This document shows, one piece after another, positions 24,847-33,454 of a stretch of DNA of 64,000 nucleotides. A program made the translations under genes and the position numbers. The notes under the pieces were generated by a model. The model saw only the letters and a program-made list of their open reading frames with translations, searched no databases and was not told the DNA's origin. The first letter of the stretch is position 1, and each line of letters begins with the position of its first letter. Origin of the DNA: JAYVJH01 sp043777595 (GTDB lineage Bacteria > Bacteroidota > Bacteroidia > Cytophagales > Spirosomataceae). The stretch lies in the NCBI GenBank assembly GCA_043777595.1, contig JAYWHT010000094.1, positions 38,834 through 102,833 of the forward strand. Direction: 5' to 3'.

Positions 24847-25956
24847 ATGAATAATCATTTAGACATATTGATAGCACGCATTGCCACTTTACAGTCAAAG
24901 GGCGATGTCTATTTTGCAGAAGGACTGTTTGAGGCACAGCGAGTAAACCCGCTGATTGGCTACAAACGCAACGATGAAACTATTTTTTTTACGGCCATTA
25001 TTACTTTTACACTCCAGCGGCTCAGTCATTTGTTGTCGGTAGAAAGCCAAAAAATAGTGAGTAGTATTACGGCCAAATCCATAAAGAACTACCCCGATTT
25101 TGAGAACAAAGACGGCCTCAAAACCTATAATTTCTGGAAAACAAAACCATCTCGACACTTTCCGAATGGTTACGTTTTTGGGCGATTTACCCATTTCAAA
25201 ATTCCTGATGACGTGGACGACACGGCTATGGTTTACCTGACCAGCCCCCACACGCCTACCGATATTTTGTGGCTCAAAGACAAACTAACTCAACACGCCA
25301 ATTTGTCGAAACTACAAATCAAAAACACCTTTAAAGAATACAAATCGCTGCGAGCTTACTCGACTTGGTTTGGCAAAAATATGTATATTGAGTTTGACGT
25401 AGCTGTACTTTGTAATTTGATGTATTGGATTTTTGAAAACAAACTACCTCACAATCAGCACGATAGCGATAGTTTGGCTTATATTCGCTCAACGATAGAA
25501 ACCGACCAATACCTCAATCAGCCGTTTGCGGTAGCGCACCAATACCCCCGCACTGTGCCGATTGTGTATCATGTAGCAAGGCTTATGGGGGCATTTCAGA
25601 TTGAAGCCTTAGAGCCAATCAGAGCTAAACTAATAGGTGATATTAGACGTTTATTGACCCAACCTCAGCCTCGCATGGACCGTATCGTGCTACAAACATC
25701 GCTCATGCGGCTCGGTATTTATGACTTCAATTTTGAATCTGTCGAAGACATTAGTACAGCAAATTTTGAGGATTTTTATTTTTTTATAGCTGGACTTTTA
25801 ACGGCTTACCAAAATCCTGTGCTTTACCAAATGGCTCGCTGGCCACTATTTCATATTAGGTGGCAATGTGAGGCGCATTGCTGGACGCTCGTTGCAGAAT
25901 ATGTGGCGTTGCAGAGTTCGCACAAAAAACCTAATTTTGCCAAAACACCAAACTAA
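24847..25956 (+). CDS. Hypothetical protein with a DVDDTA (terpenoid-cyclase-like) motif
   Basis: 369 residues from the ATG at 24847; an in-frame TTG at 24811 is less likely. No signal peptide. The protein looks fully helical. Residues 121-127 (DDVDDTA, followed by MVYL) match the DxDDTA motif of class II terpenoid cyclases and squalene-hopene-type alpha/alpha barrels, and the rest has helical repeats consistent with an alpha/alpha toroid. No QW motif is seen. It could be a prenyl/terpenoid cyclase-fold enzyme or a structural relative without activity. It ends 8 bp before argD. Confidence 0.65.
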   Translation: MNNHLDILIARIATLQSKGDVYFAEGLFEAQRVNPLIGYKRNDETIFFTAIITFTLQRLSHLLSVESQKIVSSITAKSIKNYPDFENKDGLKTYNFWKTKPSRHFPNGYVFGRFTHFKIPDDVDDTAMVYLTSPHTPTDILWLKDKLTQHANLSKLQIKNTFKEYKSLRAYSTWFGKNMYIEFDVAVLCNLMYWIFENKLPHNQHDSDSLAYIRSTIETDQYLNQPFAVAHQYPRTVPIVYHVARLMGAFQIEALEPIRAKLIGDIRRLLTQPQPRMDRIVLQTSLMRLGIYDFNFESVEDISTANFEDFYFFIAGLLTAYQNPVLYQMARWPLFHIRWQCEAHCWTLVAEYVALQSSHKKPNFAKTPN

Positions 25957-25964
25957 CTACGACA

Positions 25965-27092
25965 TTGAATCTATTTGACGTTTATCCAATACAAAACATC
26001 GAACCAGTGCGAGCGCAAGGCTCAAAGCTATGGGACAAGGCAGGCCAGCAGTACCTTGACCTTTATGGTGGCCATGCTGTGATTTCGATTGGGCATTGCC
26101 ACCCGCATTATGTCCAGACCATAACTGAGCAGTTGCAGCGCATCAATTTTTATTCTAATTCTGTCAAAATATCCTTACAAGACAAATTAGCCGAGTTACT
26201 GGGCAGGCTTTCGGGTTGTGCCGATTATTCGTTGTTTTTGTGTAATTCGGGAGCCGAAGCCAACGAAAATGCGCTAAAATTAGCCTCCTTTTATAATGGC
26301 CGCTCAAAAGTAGTAGCTTTTACCAAAGCCTTTCATGGCCGCACGGCTGGGGCTGTGGCCGTTACTGACAATGCCAGTATTGTTGCCCCTGTCAATTATA
26401 AAGACCACGTTACATTCTTGCCTTTTAATGACGTAGCGGCTGTCAGTCAATATGTTACAGACGATACTTGCGCTGTCATTGTTGAAGGCATACAAGGCGT
26501 TGGAGGTATTCAGGTGGCCAATGAAGACTTTTTGAGAGCCATTCGGCAACGTTGCAACGAGACGGGGGCTGTGTTTATATTGGACAGTGTGCAGTGTGGC
26601 TATGGCCGCTCGGGGCGTTTTTTTTCTGACCAACATTATGATAATTTACAAGCCGATATTTATACAACAGCCAAAGGTATGGGTAATGGTTTTCCGATTG
26701 GTGGCGTGCTGATTTCGCCCAAATTCAAAGCCAAACACGGTATGTTGGGTACTACTTTTGGGGGCAATCATTTGGCTTGTGCAGCAGCGATTGCGGTTTT
26801 GGAAGTAATAGAACAAGAACAACTCGTAGCCAATGCCAAGCAAGTGGGCAGTTATATTTTGTCAGAACTCAAAACCATGGGCGGCTACAAAGACCTCCGT
26901 GGTCGTGGCTTGATGATTGGTATTGAATATGACTTTGCCGTTGAAGATTTGAGAAATAAACTACTTTTTGAAGAGCATATTTTTACGGGTGTTGCTGGCA
27001 AAAATACCATCAGACTATTGCCGTCATTGGCACTTACACAAGCCGATGCCGATGTGTTTTTAGAATCACTACATAAGTATACACGTTCATAG
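25965..27092 (+). CDS. argD: Acetylornithine aminotransferase-like class III aminotransferase
   Basis: 375 residues, full length, using TTG (25965) as start because the family N-terminus NLFDVYPIQNIEPVRAQGS begins there and no ATG is near. ArgD transfers the amino group of glutamate to N-acetylglutamate semialdehyde in arginine synthesis. Motifs: YLDLYGGHAVISIGHCHP; FLCNSGAEANENALKLA; AFHGRTAGAVAVTD; the DSVQCGYGRSGRFF block; PLP Lys in TTAKGMGNGFPIG; and TTFGGNHLACAAA. In Bacteroidota the substrate may be the succinylated form. The other arg genes are not in this window. Confidence 0.9.
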   Translation: MNLFDVYPIQNIEPVRAQGSKLWDKAGQQYLDLYGGHAVISIGHCHPHYVQTITEQLQRINFYSNSVKISLQDKLAELLGRLSGCADYSLFLCNSGAEANENALKLASFYNGRSKVVAFTKAFHGRTAGAVAVTDNASIVAPVNYKDHVTFLPFNDVAAVSQYVTDDTCAVIVEGIQGVGGIQVANEDFLRAIRQRCNETGAVFILDSVQCGYGRSGRFFSDQHYDNLQADIYTTAKGMGNGFPIGGVLISPKFKAKHGMLGTTFGGNHLACAAAIAVLEVIEQEQLVANAKQVGSYILSELKTMGGYKDLRGRGLMIGIEYDFAVEDLRNKLLFEEHIFTGVAGKNTIRLLPSLALTQADADVFLESLHKYTRS

Positions 27093-27107
27093 TCTAATCA
27101 TATTTTT

Positions 27108-27163
27108 ACATTTATTCATTTGAAAAAGTGTGATACAATACATTTATTCGTTTGAAAAAGTGT
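27108..27163 (+). repeat. Two 24-bp direct repeats, 32-bp period
   Basis: ACATTTATTCATTTGAAAAA plus GTGT at 27108-27131 recurs at 27140-27163 with one A/G change. The second copy runs into TATTTTTG (27163-27170), a match to the -7 consensus. The repeat lies in the gap between the convergent argD and MFS genes. Its function is unknown. Confidence 0.8.
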
Positions 27164-27240
27164 ATTTTTGTGATTGATGTAAAACCGTAATCATGCTAAT
27201 ATCCCCTTGTATGGTATCGCTACTATTTTATGAATAATCT

Positions 27241-28515
27241 CTATTCTTCCAAAAAATCAAGGTCTTTGTCGTGAGTTTCGGCAATGGTGAGGGTTGAGTA
27301 AAAGCCCAGTACAAAACAAATAAAGCCAACGATAGCAGCGGCATAGATTACGTCGGTGGTGGGTTTGAGGTAGTTATAAAAAGTCGTCATCAATATCACA
27401 GTACCCCTGACCATGTTGGGTATGGTTGTGGTAGCGGTGGCTCGTAGGTTAGTACCAAACTGTTCTGCACCGATGGTTACAAACATGGCCCAATAGCCAA
27501 TACCAAAGCCCATTGCCAAACAAAGCCCATAAAATACATCAGCCGACTGCACGCCTGCAAAAAGATAAATAAAACAAAAAAACAACGTAAAGGCCATCAT
27601 CAGAGCCACGGCCTTTTTACGAGATTTGAGATATTGGCTCAAAACGCCGCTCGACAAGTCGCCAGTGGCCAAACCTACATAACACCACATAATGGCCAGC
27701 CCTGGTTTGATGGCCTCAGTTATGCCCAATGCTTTGCCAAATTCGTTGCTGAGAGTCGCCAAAATACCAATCACAAACCAAGTGGGTAGCCCTATGCCAA
27801 TACACTTCATGTAGCGTACAAAACGATCTTTATTTGTAAAAAAAAGCATAAAATCGCCTTTGGAAACTTGCTTTTGGGTAGCAATAGTCGTGAACATTCC
27901 CGACTCGACTACTCCCAAACGGAGCAGTAACAATGCAATACCCAAACTACCCCCCACCAAGTAGGCATTGCGCCAGCCACCAAAAACCTCGACCGTAAAG
28001 TATGCCGCTACCGCCCCAAACAAACCAATGCCTGCAACTAATGACGTACCAATAGCTCTTTTTTCTTTTGGTAATATTTCCGAAACTAACGTAATACCTG
28101 CCCCCAACTCGCCAGCCAATCCCAAACCTGCAATAAATCGTAAATACTTATAAAGCTCGGTAGCAGGCAAAAAAGCAGTATCTTGAATGAAACTACACGC
28201 AATGTTGGCAAGCGAATAAGTAATAATTGACCCAAACAAAACCGATAGTCGGCCACGTTTATCGCCCAGAATACCCCAAAAAATACCACCCAAAATGAGG
28301 CCGCCCATTTGCCAATTTAAGATATTAACTCCTATTTTTGAAATTTGTTGTTCGTCCAAGCCCAAATCTCGCAAACTCGGCACCCGTACAATACCAAAAA
28401 GTAATAAGTCATAAATATCGACAAAATAGCCCAAGGCGGCTACAACAAGTGGTAAACTCAATAATTTGGCGTTGGGCGTTGTCGGTGAAGTGGAGTTAGA
28501 CACGGTTTTGATCAT
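27241..28515 (-). CDS. MFS transporter
   Basis: 424 residues with about twelve hydrophobic segments. The cytoplasmic loop 2-3 signature is GDKRGRLSVLFGS, and the loop after helix 4 has RFIAGLGLAGELGAGITLVSE, both typical of the sugar/metabolite:proton symporter side of the major facilitator superfamily. The substrate cannot be told. There is no transporter-partner gene beside it. It is divergent from the LolA-like gene and convergent with argD. Confidence 0.88.
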   Translation of the reverse strand: MIKTVSNSTSPTTPNAKLLSLPLVVAALGYFVDIYDLLLFGIVRVPSLRDLGLDEQQISKIGVNILNWQMGGLILGGIFWGILGDKRGRLSVLFGSIITYSLANIACSFIQDTAFLPATELYKYLRFIAGLGLAGELGAGITLVSEILPKEKRAIGTSLVAGIGLFGAVAAYFTVEVFGGWRNAYLVGGSLGIALLLLRLGVVESGMFTTIATQKQVSKGDFMLFFTNKDRFVRYMKCIGIGLPTWFVIGILATLSNEFGKALGITEAIKPGLAIMWCYVGLATGDLSSGVLSQYLKSRKKAVALMMAFTLFFCFIYLFAGVQSADVFYGLCLAMGFGIGYWAMFVTIGAEQFGTNLRATATTTIPNMVRGTVILMTTFYNYLKPTTDVIYAAAIVGFICFVLGFYSTLTIAETHDKDLDFLEE

Positions 28516-28575
28516 TAGGTTTTGGTTTTGGTTGCAATATTACTAAATATTCACTCTTTTTTATTTCAATTCTTC

Positions 28576-28583
28576 TAACTTTG
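28576..28583 (+). promoter_or_regulatory. Putative -7 element for the LolA-like gene
   Basis: TAACTTTG matches TAnnTTTG, 72 bp upstream of the start at 28655, in the gap between divergent genes. No well-spaced TTG is seen. Confidence 0.45.
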
Positions 28584-28654
28584 TAGATATAATTTCGACC
28601 ATTAAACCAAAACCAACTTTGTATGTCTTAGTGATATACAATTTACGCTAACCA

Positions 28655-29290
28655 ATGAAAAGAATATTTTTTGTAACGATACTGTTATTGAGCCACTTGC
28701 TACACAGCCAAAACGACAAACGGGCAGCGGTTATTTTAGATGCCATGGGTACAAAGTACAAAACCATGGCTTCGTTTCGAGTGGCCTTTACATATACCAA
28801 CGAGGGTGCCGCTGCCAACGATACCTACAAAGGCGAAGCAACGGTACAGGGTACTAAATTTAGGCTAAAAATGGCAGGTCAAGAGATTTTTAATGACACC
28901 AAAACCATGACGACTTACATCAAAGAAACAAACGAAGCAAACATAACCAACTACGACCCCAACGAAATAGGCGACGTGGACCCTACCCGTATCTATACCG
29001 TCTATAAAAAAGGTTATAAGTATGTGTTTGTTGAAGAAACAACCGAAAAGGGACGTACCTACGAAGTTGTTGAGCTTTCGCCCGAAAAAAAGGACACGAA
29101 AGTAACCAAAATCCAGATTAAGATTGACAAAAAAGACAAGTCGGTAAAGAGTTGGAAAGTAACTCAAAAAAACGGCCAACGATTAGTTTTTAAAGTTGAT
29201 AAATTTACTCCAAACGTACCTGTTACTGACAAATATTTTGTTTTTGATAAATCCAAATACCCTGACGTTGAACTGGTTGATTTAAGATAA
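28655..29290 (+). CDS. LolA-like outer membrane lipoprotein carrier family protein
   Basis: 211 residues with a signal peptide (KRIFFVTILLLSHLLHSQ). The mature part follows the LolA fold: AAVILDAMGTKYKTMASFRVAFTYT, YKGEATVQGTKFRLKMAGQEIFNDTKTMTTYIKETNE, then a late VTDKYFVFDKSKYPDVELVDLR. LolA carries lipoproteins across the periplasm; Bacteroidota have several homologues and this one may have a specialised role. There is no partner gene nearby. Confidence 0.87.
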   Translation: MKRIFFVTILLLSHLLHSQNDKRAAVILDAMGTKYKTMASFRVAFTYTNEGAAANDTYKGEATVQGTKFRLKMAGQEIFNDTKTMTTYIKETNEANITNYDPNEIGDVDPTRIYTVYKKGYKYVFVEETTEKGRTYEVVELSPEKKDTKVTKIQIKIDKKDKSVKSWKVTQKNGQRLVFKVDKFTPNVPVTDKYFVFDKSKYPDVELVDLR

Positions 29291-29326
29291 AAGGCTTCTC
29301 TCTCATTTATACTGGCATAAATAGAA

Positions 29327-29355
29327 GGAAGTCTTCGCTCAAAGCGAAGGCTTCC
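29327..29355. repeat. Dispersed palindrome, intergenic copy
   Basis: GGAAGTCTTCGCT / AGCGAAGGCTTCC with loop CAA: a 13-bp stem with one T-G wobble. The same sequence occurs at 41985-42017 and 42242-42274, there as perfect 15-bp stems inside coding regions. It lies 36 bp behind the LolA-like gene, where it might also act in transcript termination, but no T-run follows. Confidence 0.9.
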
Positions 29356-29489
29356 GTAAAATACATTTTCCATATAAATTAATGAAAAATGGTTCTACTA
29401 TGATTTTTACGGAGATGCTGCTTGAAGCCGAACCGAAGCCATCGGTAAACCCGTATAAATCAACTACGAACCTGAAAAATTAAATAAAA

Positions 29490-30698
29490 CTACTCCTTGG
29501 GTGCTGGGCGTGGTGGACGGTTGGGATTAGAATTATTACCGTTGCCTGCACCATTTCCGCTTTTCTTTTTGTTATTGTTGTTATTTCGTCGCTCTCGGTC
29601 TTTGCTGCTGTATTTTTTGTCCATTCGATCCAAATCACTATTGATTTTACCAACTGGTATAGCCACTACCTCAGTCGTTTCCATGACATCGAGTGCTGCT
29701 GGTTTTTCGCCTTTTTTGTTGAGGCTCTGAATCGCTTTGACTTGGTCTATTGCCACTGGGTGCCAGTTGGTGTAGTCGTTTTCATACCCAAACCACATAA
29801 TTCGCTTGAAGATGTCAGTTTTTTGAAGAAACGCATTACCTTTTTGGGTTTGGAGCGGGGCGTCTACGTGAGGAATATCTTTGAGTGCGTCCACATACGT
29901 TTCGAGTTCGTAGTTAAGGCAACATTTTAGTCGCCCACATTGACCCGATAACTTTGTCGGGTTGAGTGATAAACTTTGATACCGAGCTGCAGAGGTTGTA
30001 ATATTTTTGAAGTCTGTGAGCCACGTTGAGCAACATAATTCACGACCGCACGCACCTATGCCGCCAATTCGGCCAGCTTCTTGGCGCAGACTGATTTGGC
30101 GCATCTCTACCCTAATTTTAAACTCTCCTGCCAGCAGCTTGATAAGTTCTCTAAAATCGACACGGTCGTCGGCAGAATAAAAAAACGTAGCTTTGGTATT
30201 GTCCGACTGAAACTCAATGTCTGAGAGTTTCATGTTGAGTTTTAGATTTTTGGCAATTTCACGAGTGCGATACAAACAGGGTGAATCTCTGTTTACTGCC
30301 TGTTCGTGTTTTTCGAGGTCTTTGGCTGTCGCAATCCGATAAACACTTTTGATGGTTTCATTATCTTTTACGCCTTTTTTTACCATCTGCAACCGCACCA
30401 ACTCACCCTGCAACGACACCGACCCAAGGTGATAGCCCGAAGCCATTTCGCAAGCCACGAAGTCGCCAGTTGTGATAGTAAGATTATTGACGTTGCGAAA
30501 AAACTCTTTACGGCCACCCTTAAATTTTACTTCAACTATATCAAACTGCTTACCCGATGGTACGTCCATATCGCTCAACCAGTCAAAGACGTTCATTTTG
30601 TTGCAGCCACCTGTGCCACACGCACCGTTATTTTTGCAGCCGCCTACTGCTTTATCACTGCTTCCGCAGCCACCTGTCGAACACGATTTACAAGACAT
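29490..30698 (-). CDS. ricT: RicT/YaaT-type PSP1-domain protein
   Basis: 402 residues from the ATG at 30698; a TTG at 30722 is upstream in frame. The N-terminus is Cys-rich (SCKSCSTGGCGSS, NNGACGTGGCNK). The PSP1 domain holds KFKGGRKEFFRN, the block RIGGIGACGRELCCSTWL, and GQCGRLKCCLNYE, as in RicT (YaaT) of the Ric complex, which binds Fe-S clusters and affects RNase Y-mediated RNA processing in Bacillus. The C-terminal tail is low complexity (Asn/Lys/Pro-rich, from about 365), typical of Bacteroidota members. Partners RicA/RicF are not seen here. Confidence 0.88.
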   Translation of the reverse strand: MSCKSCSTGGCGSSDKAVGGCKNNGACGTGGCNKMNVFDWLSDMDVPSGKQFDIVEVKFKGGRKEFFRNVNNLTITTGDFVACEMASGYHLGSVSLQGELVRLQMVKKGVKDNETIKSVYRIATAKDLEKHEQAVNRDSPCLYRTREIAKNLKLNMKLSDIEFQSDNTKATFFYSADDRVDFRELIKLLAGEFKIRVEMRQISLRQEAGRIGGIGACGRELCCSTWLTDFKNITTSAARYQSLSLNPTKLSGQCGRLKCCLNYELETYVDALKDIPHVDAPLQTQKGNAFLQKTDIFKRIMWFGYENDYTNWHPVAIDQVKAIQSLNKKGEKPAALDVMETTEVVAIPVGKINSDLDRMDKKYSSKDRERRNNNNNKKKSGNGAGNGNNSNPNRPPRPAPKE

Positions 30699-31022
30699 AT
30701 CTTTGGGAGTAGCCACAAACAAGGCATTACTACTTGTTTGCTTAATCTACTTTATATTTATAGTTAAAAAAATCAAAACGGAGACATTTTGGCACTCTTT
30801 GAGGCCGCTCTCAAATTCAAAGTAACTGAATTTTGAGTTCAAAACCAACTTTTTCACCAAATACCATTACCACTCCTATTGTATTGACCACAAAACACGT
30901 AACCAAATTCATCAATTACACTCCTTTTTAGGCTACATTTGTGTTTGTTAAATCATTTAGGTTATTATTTGGCATGAATTTCTACATTTTTAACTCTATA
31001 TTCTTAACTATCATTAGTACTC
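30699..31022. other. 324-bp gap between divergent ricT and O-antigen ligase genes
   Basis: This AT-rich gap has a plus-strand TACATTTG (30934-30941), a match to the -7 consensus, which could start transcription about 75 bp before the ligase gene. I see no RNA gene, repeat or further reading frame of note. Confidence 0.4.
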
Positions 31023-32258
31023 ATGCACTGGTCTGGTATTTTTTATGACAAAACAGGTAATCGTCGTTGGGACTGGCACTTGCTGGTGTTCTTCTTAAAC
31101 GTATTTTTGGTTGTCTGGGGCTATAGCCTAAGAGGTCCCGCATTTCAGGCTGTCAAGGGTTTTAGGTCGGGGCTTGTATTTGCATCGTTGTTTGGTCTTT
31201 TTTTTACTCAAAGTAATGCCAAATATTTATTTAACGAGAGCAAAAACTGGGTTTTATGGGTTTTCGTGCTTCTCAATTTAATAGTTGTACCGTTCAGTGT
31301 CGATTTTTTTCGTAGCATCGAGCGGCTTTTGGCTTGGTTGCCGTTTATGATATACATCAATTATTTTGTGGTTTATCTTTTCAAACAATATTCCAAAGAC
31401 GAGGCACGGCTCAAATTATTGCAAATCTTCAATCTTTCGTATTTTTATCCTGTTGCAATTTTATTTATTTCGGGGGCTATATTTCAAACTCAAAACATTT
31501 ATGGCCAAAATGTATCTCTGTACAAAACCAACGTCATTGGCTGGGCTTGTACGGTATTTGTACTGACGGGTTTTGACATTTACAACAATCGCCATACACG
31601 CATTTGGTTAGGCCGGCTGTTTTTGGCTGTGGCTTTGCTCACTGTCTGGGGTATCGTTCTGACAGGCTCACGAAGCAGTTATGTGAGTTTGGCGGCGGCA
31701 TCGGCGGTATTGGTTCTGCGAAGTAGCCGCATTTCTGTACAGTTCAAGAGCGTTATTATGGTTTTTATTTTGGGCTTTGCTTACTATATCATTGCCAGCC
31801 CCGACTCGGTCATTAACCTGCGCTCGCAATACGCCGACATACGTCAAGCCAAAGGCGAAATACGGTTTGAACTCGCCCAAAAAGCCTTTGAAGCACTACT
31901 CAAATACCCAGGTCTGATTTTTACAGGTTTTGGTTTCGACAACTTTCGGGCAGGGTTATCTACTTATGGAGGCGTTCAGACCGATTTGGCTTCGCACAAC
32001 TCTTACCTCGAATTATTGTTTTCGACTGGGCTTTTTAGTTTTTTGTTTTTTATAATCGTCATAGTATTCAATGCTCTCTTCAAATACATTAGGTTCGACA
32101 GCCAACAGTTTATTTTTATGCCCATGTTGCTCATCATTCCTTATTTTGAATCGAACCTCAACGCTGGGCAGTTTTTGTTTTTTCCATGGATGACCTTCTT
32201 GTTTTTTTACGCACACCTCACCTCACCCCAGCAACCACTCAGCTTAACATCTCATTAA
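31023..32258 (+). CDS. O-antigen ligase / polymerase family membrane protein
   Basis: 411 residues with about ten to eleven hydrophobic segments and one larger outside loop from about 265 to 330, the Wzy/WaaL-type layout. The family signatures are ILTGSRSSYVSLAAASAVLV before the loop and FTGFGFDNFRAGLSTYGGVQTDLASHNSYLELLFSTGLFSFLFF after it, where the ASHNSYLE motif carries the conserved His. Such proteins ligate or polymerise surface polysaccharide. It stands apart from wecB, and no cluster of glycosyltransferases surrounds it. Confidence 0.87.
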   Translation: MHWSGIFYDKTGNRRWDWHLLVFFLNVFLVVWGYSLRGPAFQAVKGFRSGLVFASLFGLFFTQSNAKYLFNESKNWVLWVFVLLNLIVVPFSVDFFRSIERLLAWLPFMIYINYFVVYLFKQYSKDEARLKLLQIFNLSYFYPVAILFISGAIFQTQNIYGQNVSLYKTNVIGWACTVFVLTGFDIYNNRHTRIWLGRLFLAVALLTVWGIVLTGSRSSYVSLAAASAVLVLRSSRISVQFKSVIMVFILGFAYYIIASPDSVINLRSQYADIRQAKGEIRFELAQKAFEALLKYPGLIFTGFGFDNFRAGLSTYGGVQTDLASHNSYLELLFSTGLFSFLFFIIVIVFNALFKYIRFDSQQFIFMPMLLIIPYFESNLNAGQFLFFPWMTFLFFYAHLTSPQQPLSLTSH

Positions 32259-32365
32259 CAATCATTGACTTTTCATTAACAGTGTATCTCAAAACAAGGC
32301 CGCACCTTTGTATCGCCTACTAAGGGTCAGTCTTTTTTATCAATTCATTCTTAAACATCAAAAAA

Positions 32366-32746
32366 ATGAAAAAATCAATTTTCCTTTCTTCGCTTTTGGC
32401 CTTGGGGGTAGTGTCGGTTGTGTTTGCTGGTACATTATTTTCGGCTATTAAATGGGTAGAAACCGAGCATAACTTTGGTAAAATCGCCAAAAATAAGCCC
32501 GTAACTGCCGAGTTCAAGTTTACTAATACTGGCACAGAGCCGCTCATTATCAGTAATGCCCGTGGCTCATGTGGCTGCACGGGCGTAGAGTTTCCCAGAG
32601 AGCCTCTGATGCCCGGCACTTCGGGCGTTGTCAAGGCTACTTTCAATGCCGCCAACGTTGGGACGTTCAACAAATCGGTAACGGTAGAGTCAAATGCCGA
32701 AGCTGGTACTGTCGTCTTACAGATTCAGGGCGAAGTAGTAGAGTAG
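32366..32746 (+). CDS. DUF1573 domain protein (secreted)
   Basis: 126 residues: signal or membrane anchor (FLSSLLALGVVSVVFAG), then one DUF1573 immunoglobulin-like domain: HNFGKIAKNKPVTAEFKFTNTGTEPLIISNARGSCGCTGVEFPREPLMPGTSG. The SCGCT motif is diagnostic. These are abundant in Bacteroidota; the function is not established. It ends 14 bp before a strong terminator. Confidence 0.92.
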   Translation: MKKSIFLSSLLALGVVSVVFAGTLFSAIKWVETEHNFGKIAKNKPVTAEFKFTNTGTEPLIISNARGSCGCTGVEFPREPLMPGTSGVVKATFNAANVGTFNKSVTVESNAEAGTVVLQIQGEVVE

Positions 32747-32760
32747 GTTTGTGGTTAAAA

Positions 32761-32806
32761 AAAAAGAAACCCCCAACAGATACATATTTGTTGGGGGTTT
32801 CTTTTT
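32761..32806 (+). terminator. Intrinsic terminator behind the DUF1573 gene
   Basis: A 13-bp perfect stem GAAACCCCCAACA / TGTTGGGGGTTTC flanked by A-run and T-run; it would act in both directions. Confidence 0.9.
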
Positions 32807-32917
32807 GTGCACTGTCCAGACTGACTTTACTTACTTTTTAAGACTACGCTTATATTTTCTTTTAAAACAGTATGCGTGCATAATATTTTTTTCTAATTTT
32901 GAGAAAAATACTACCAA

Positions 32918-33415
32918 ATGGAATACAACAATCGGCTCAATCGGCTCATAAATACCATCAGCGAGTTTCCCGCCTATACACAAAGCTGGTTTAGAGACTA
33001 CTCTATTGGCAAAATGGTTAAATTTGCAGGCACTGCTAAAATTCATTTTGAAAAAATGACTTGCCACGAGGTCGTTTTGACATTGGCCAATGCCCCCAAA
33101 GTACAAAACCACATTGGGCAGATTCATGCCGCCGCCACTACCCTACTGGCCGAAACCGCAACAGGCATGATAGTAGGCATGAACATACCCGACAACAAAC
33201 TACCGCTCATGAAAAGCCTGACGGTACACTTTATCAAACGCAGCCAAGGCGCACAACGAGCAGTATCCACACTTTCAGACGACCAAATAGCCTTATTGCG
33301 AAACACCGAAAAAGGCGATATGATTGTGCCTGTAACAGTCCACGACGAAGTCGGCACGGAGGTTGTCAAAGCAGATATGTGTTGGGCTTGGATTTTGAAA
33401 GATAAAAAAAAGTAA
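32918..33415 (+). CDS. DUF4442 hotdog-fold thioesterase-like protein
   Basis: 165 residues. The pattern fits the DUF4442/PaaI-like hotdog fold: an N-terminal helix ending in AYTQSWFRDYSIGKMVKF, then KMTCHEVVLTLANAPKVQNHIGQIHAAATTLLAETATGMIVGMNIPD and the strand VTVHDEVGTEVVKADMCWAWIL. Members are possible acyl-CoA thioesterases. fadN is close by, now separated by the two-gene ATPase/TOPRIM module. Confidence 0.82.
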   Translation: MEYNNRLNRLINTISEFPAYTQSWFRDYSIGKMVKFAGTAKIHFEKMTCHEVVLTLANAPKVQNHIGQIHAAATTLLAETATGMIVGMNIPDNKLPLMKSLTVHFIKRSQGAQRAVSTLSDDQIALLRNTEKGDMIVPVTVHDEVGTEVVKADMCWAWILKDKKK

Positions 33416-33454
33416 AATCAAAACCTTAATTTTGAGCAAAAACCAACAAATACC

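Noticed and set aside
27108..27163. Short CRISPR-like direct repeats
   Set aside because: Only two repeats with an 8-bp spacer, no cas genes in the window.
29380..29489. Possible gene remnant between the LolA-like gene and ricT
   Set aside because: Fragments such as EAEPKPSVNPYKSTTNLKN are readable but too short and unmatched to any family I know.
30974..31048. 24-codon ORF (MNFYIFNSIFLTIISTHALVWYFL) overlapping the O-antigen ligase start
   Set aside because: It overlaps the ligase start out of frame and has no supporting evidence; possible leader peptide but not supported.
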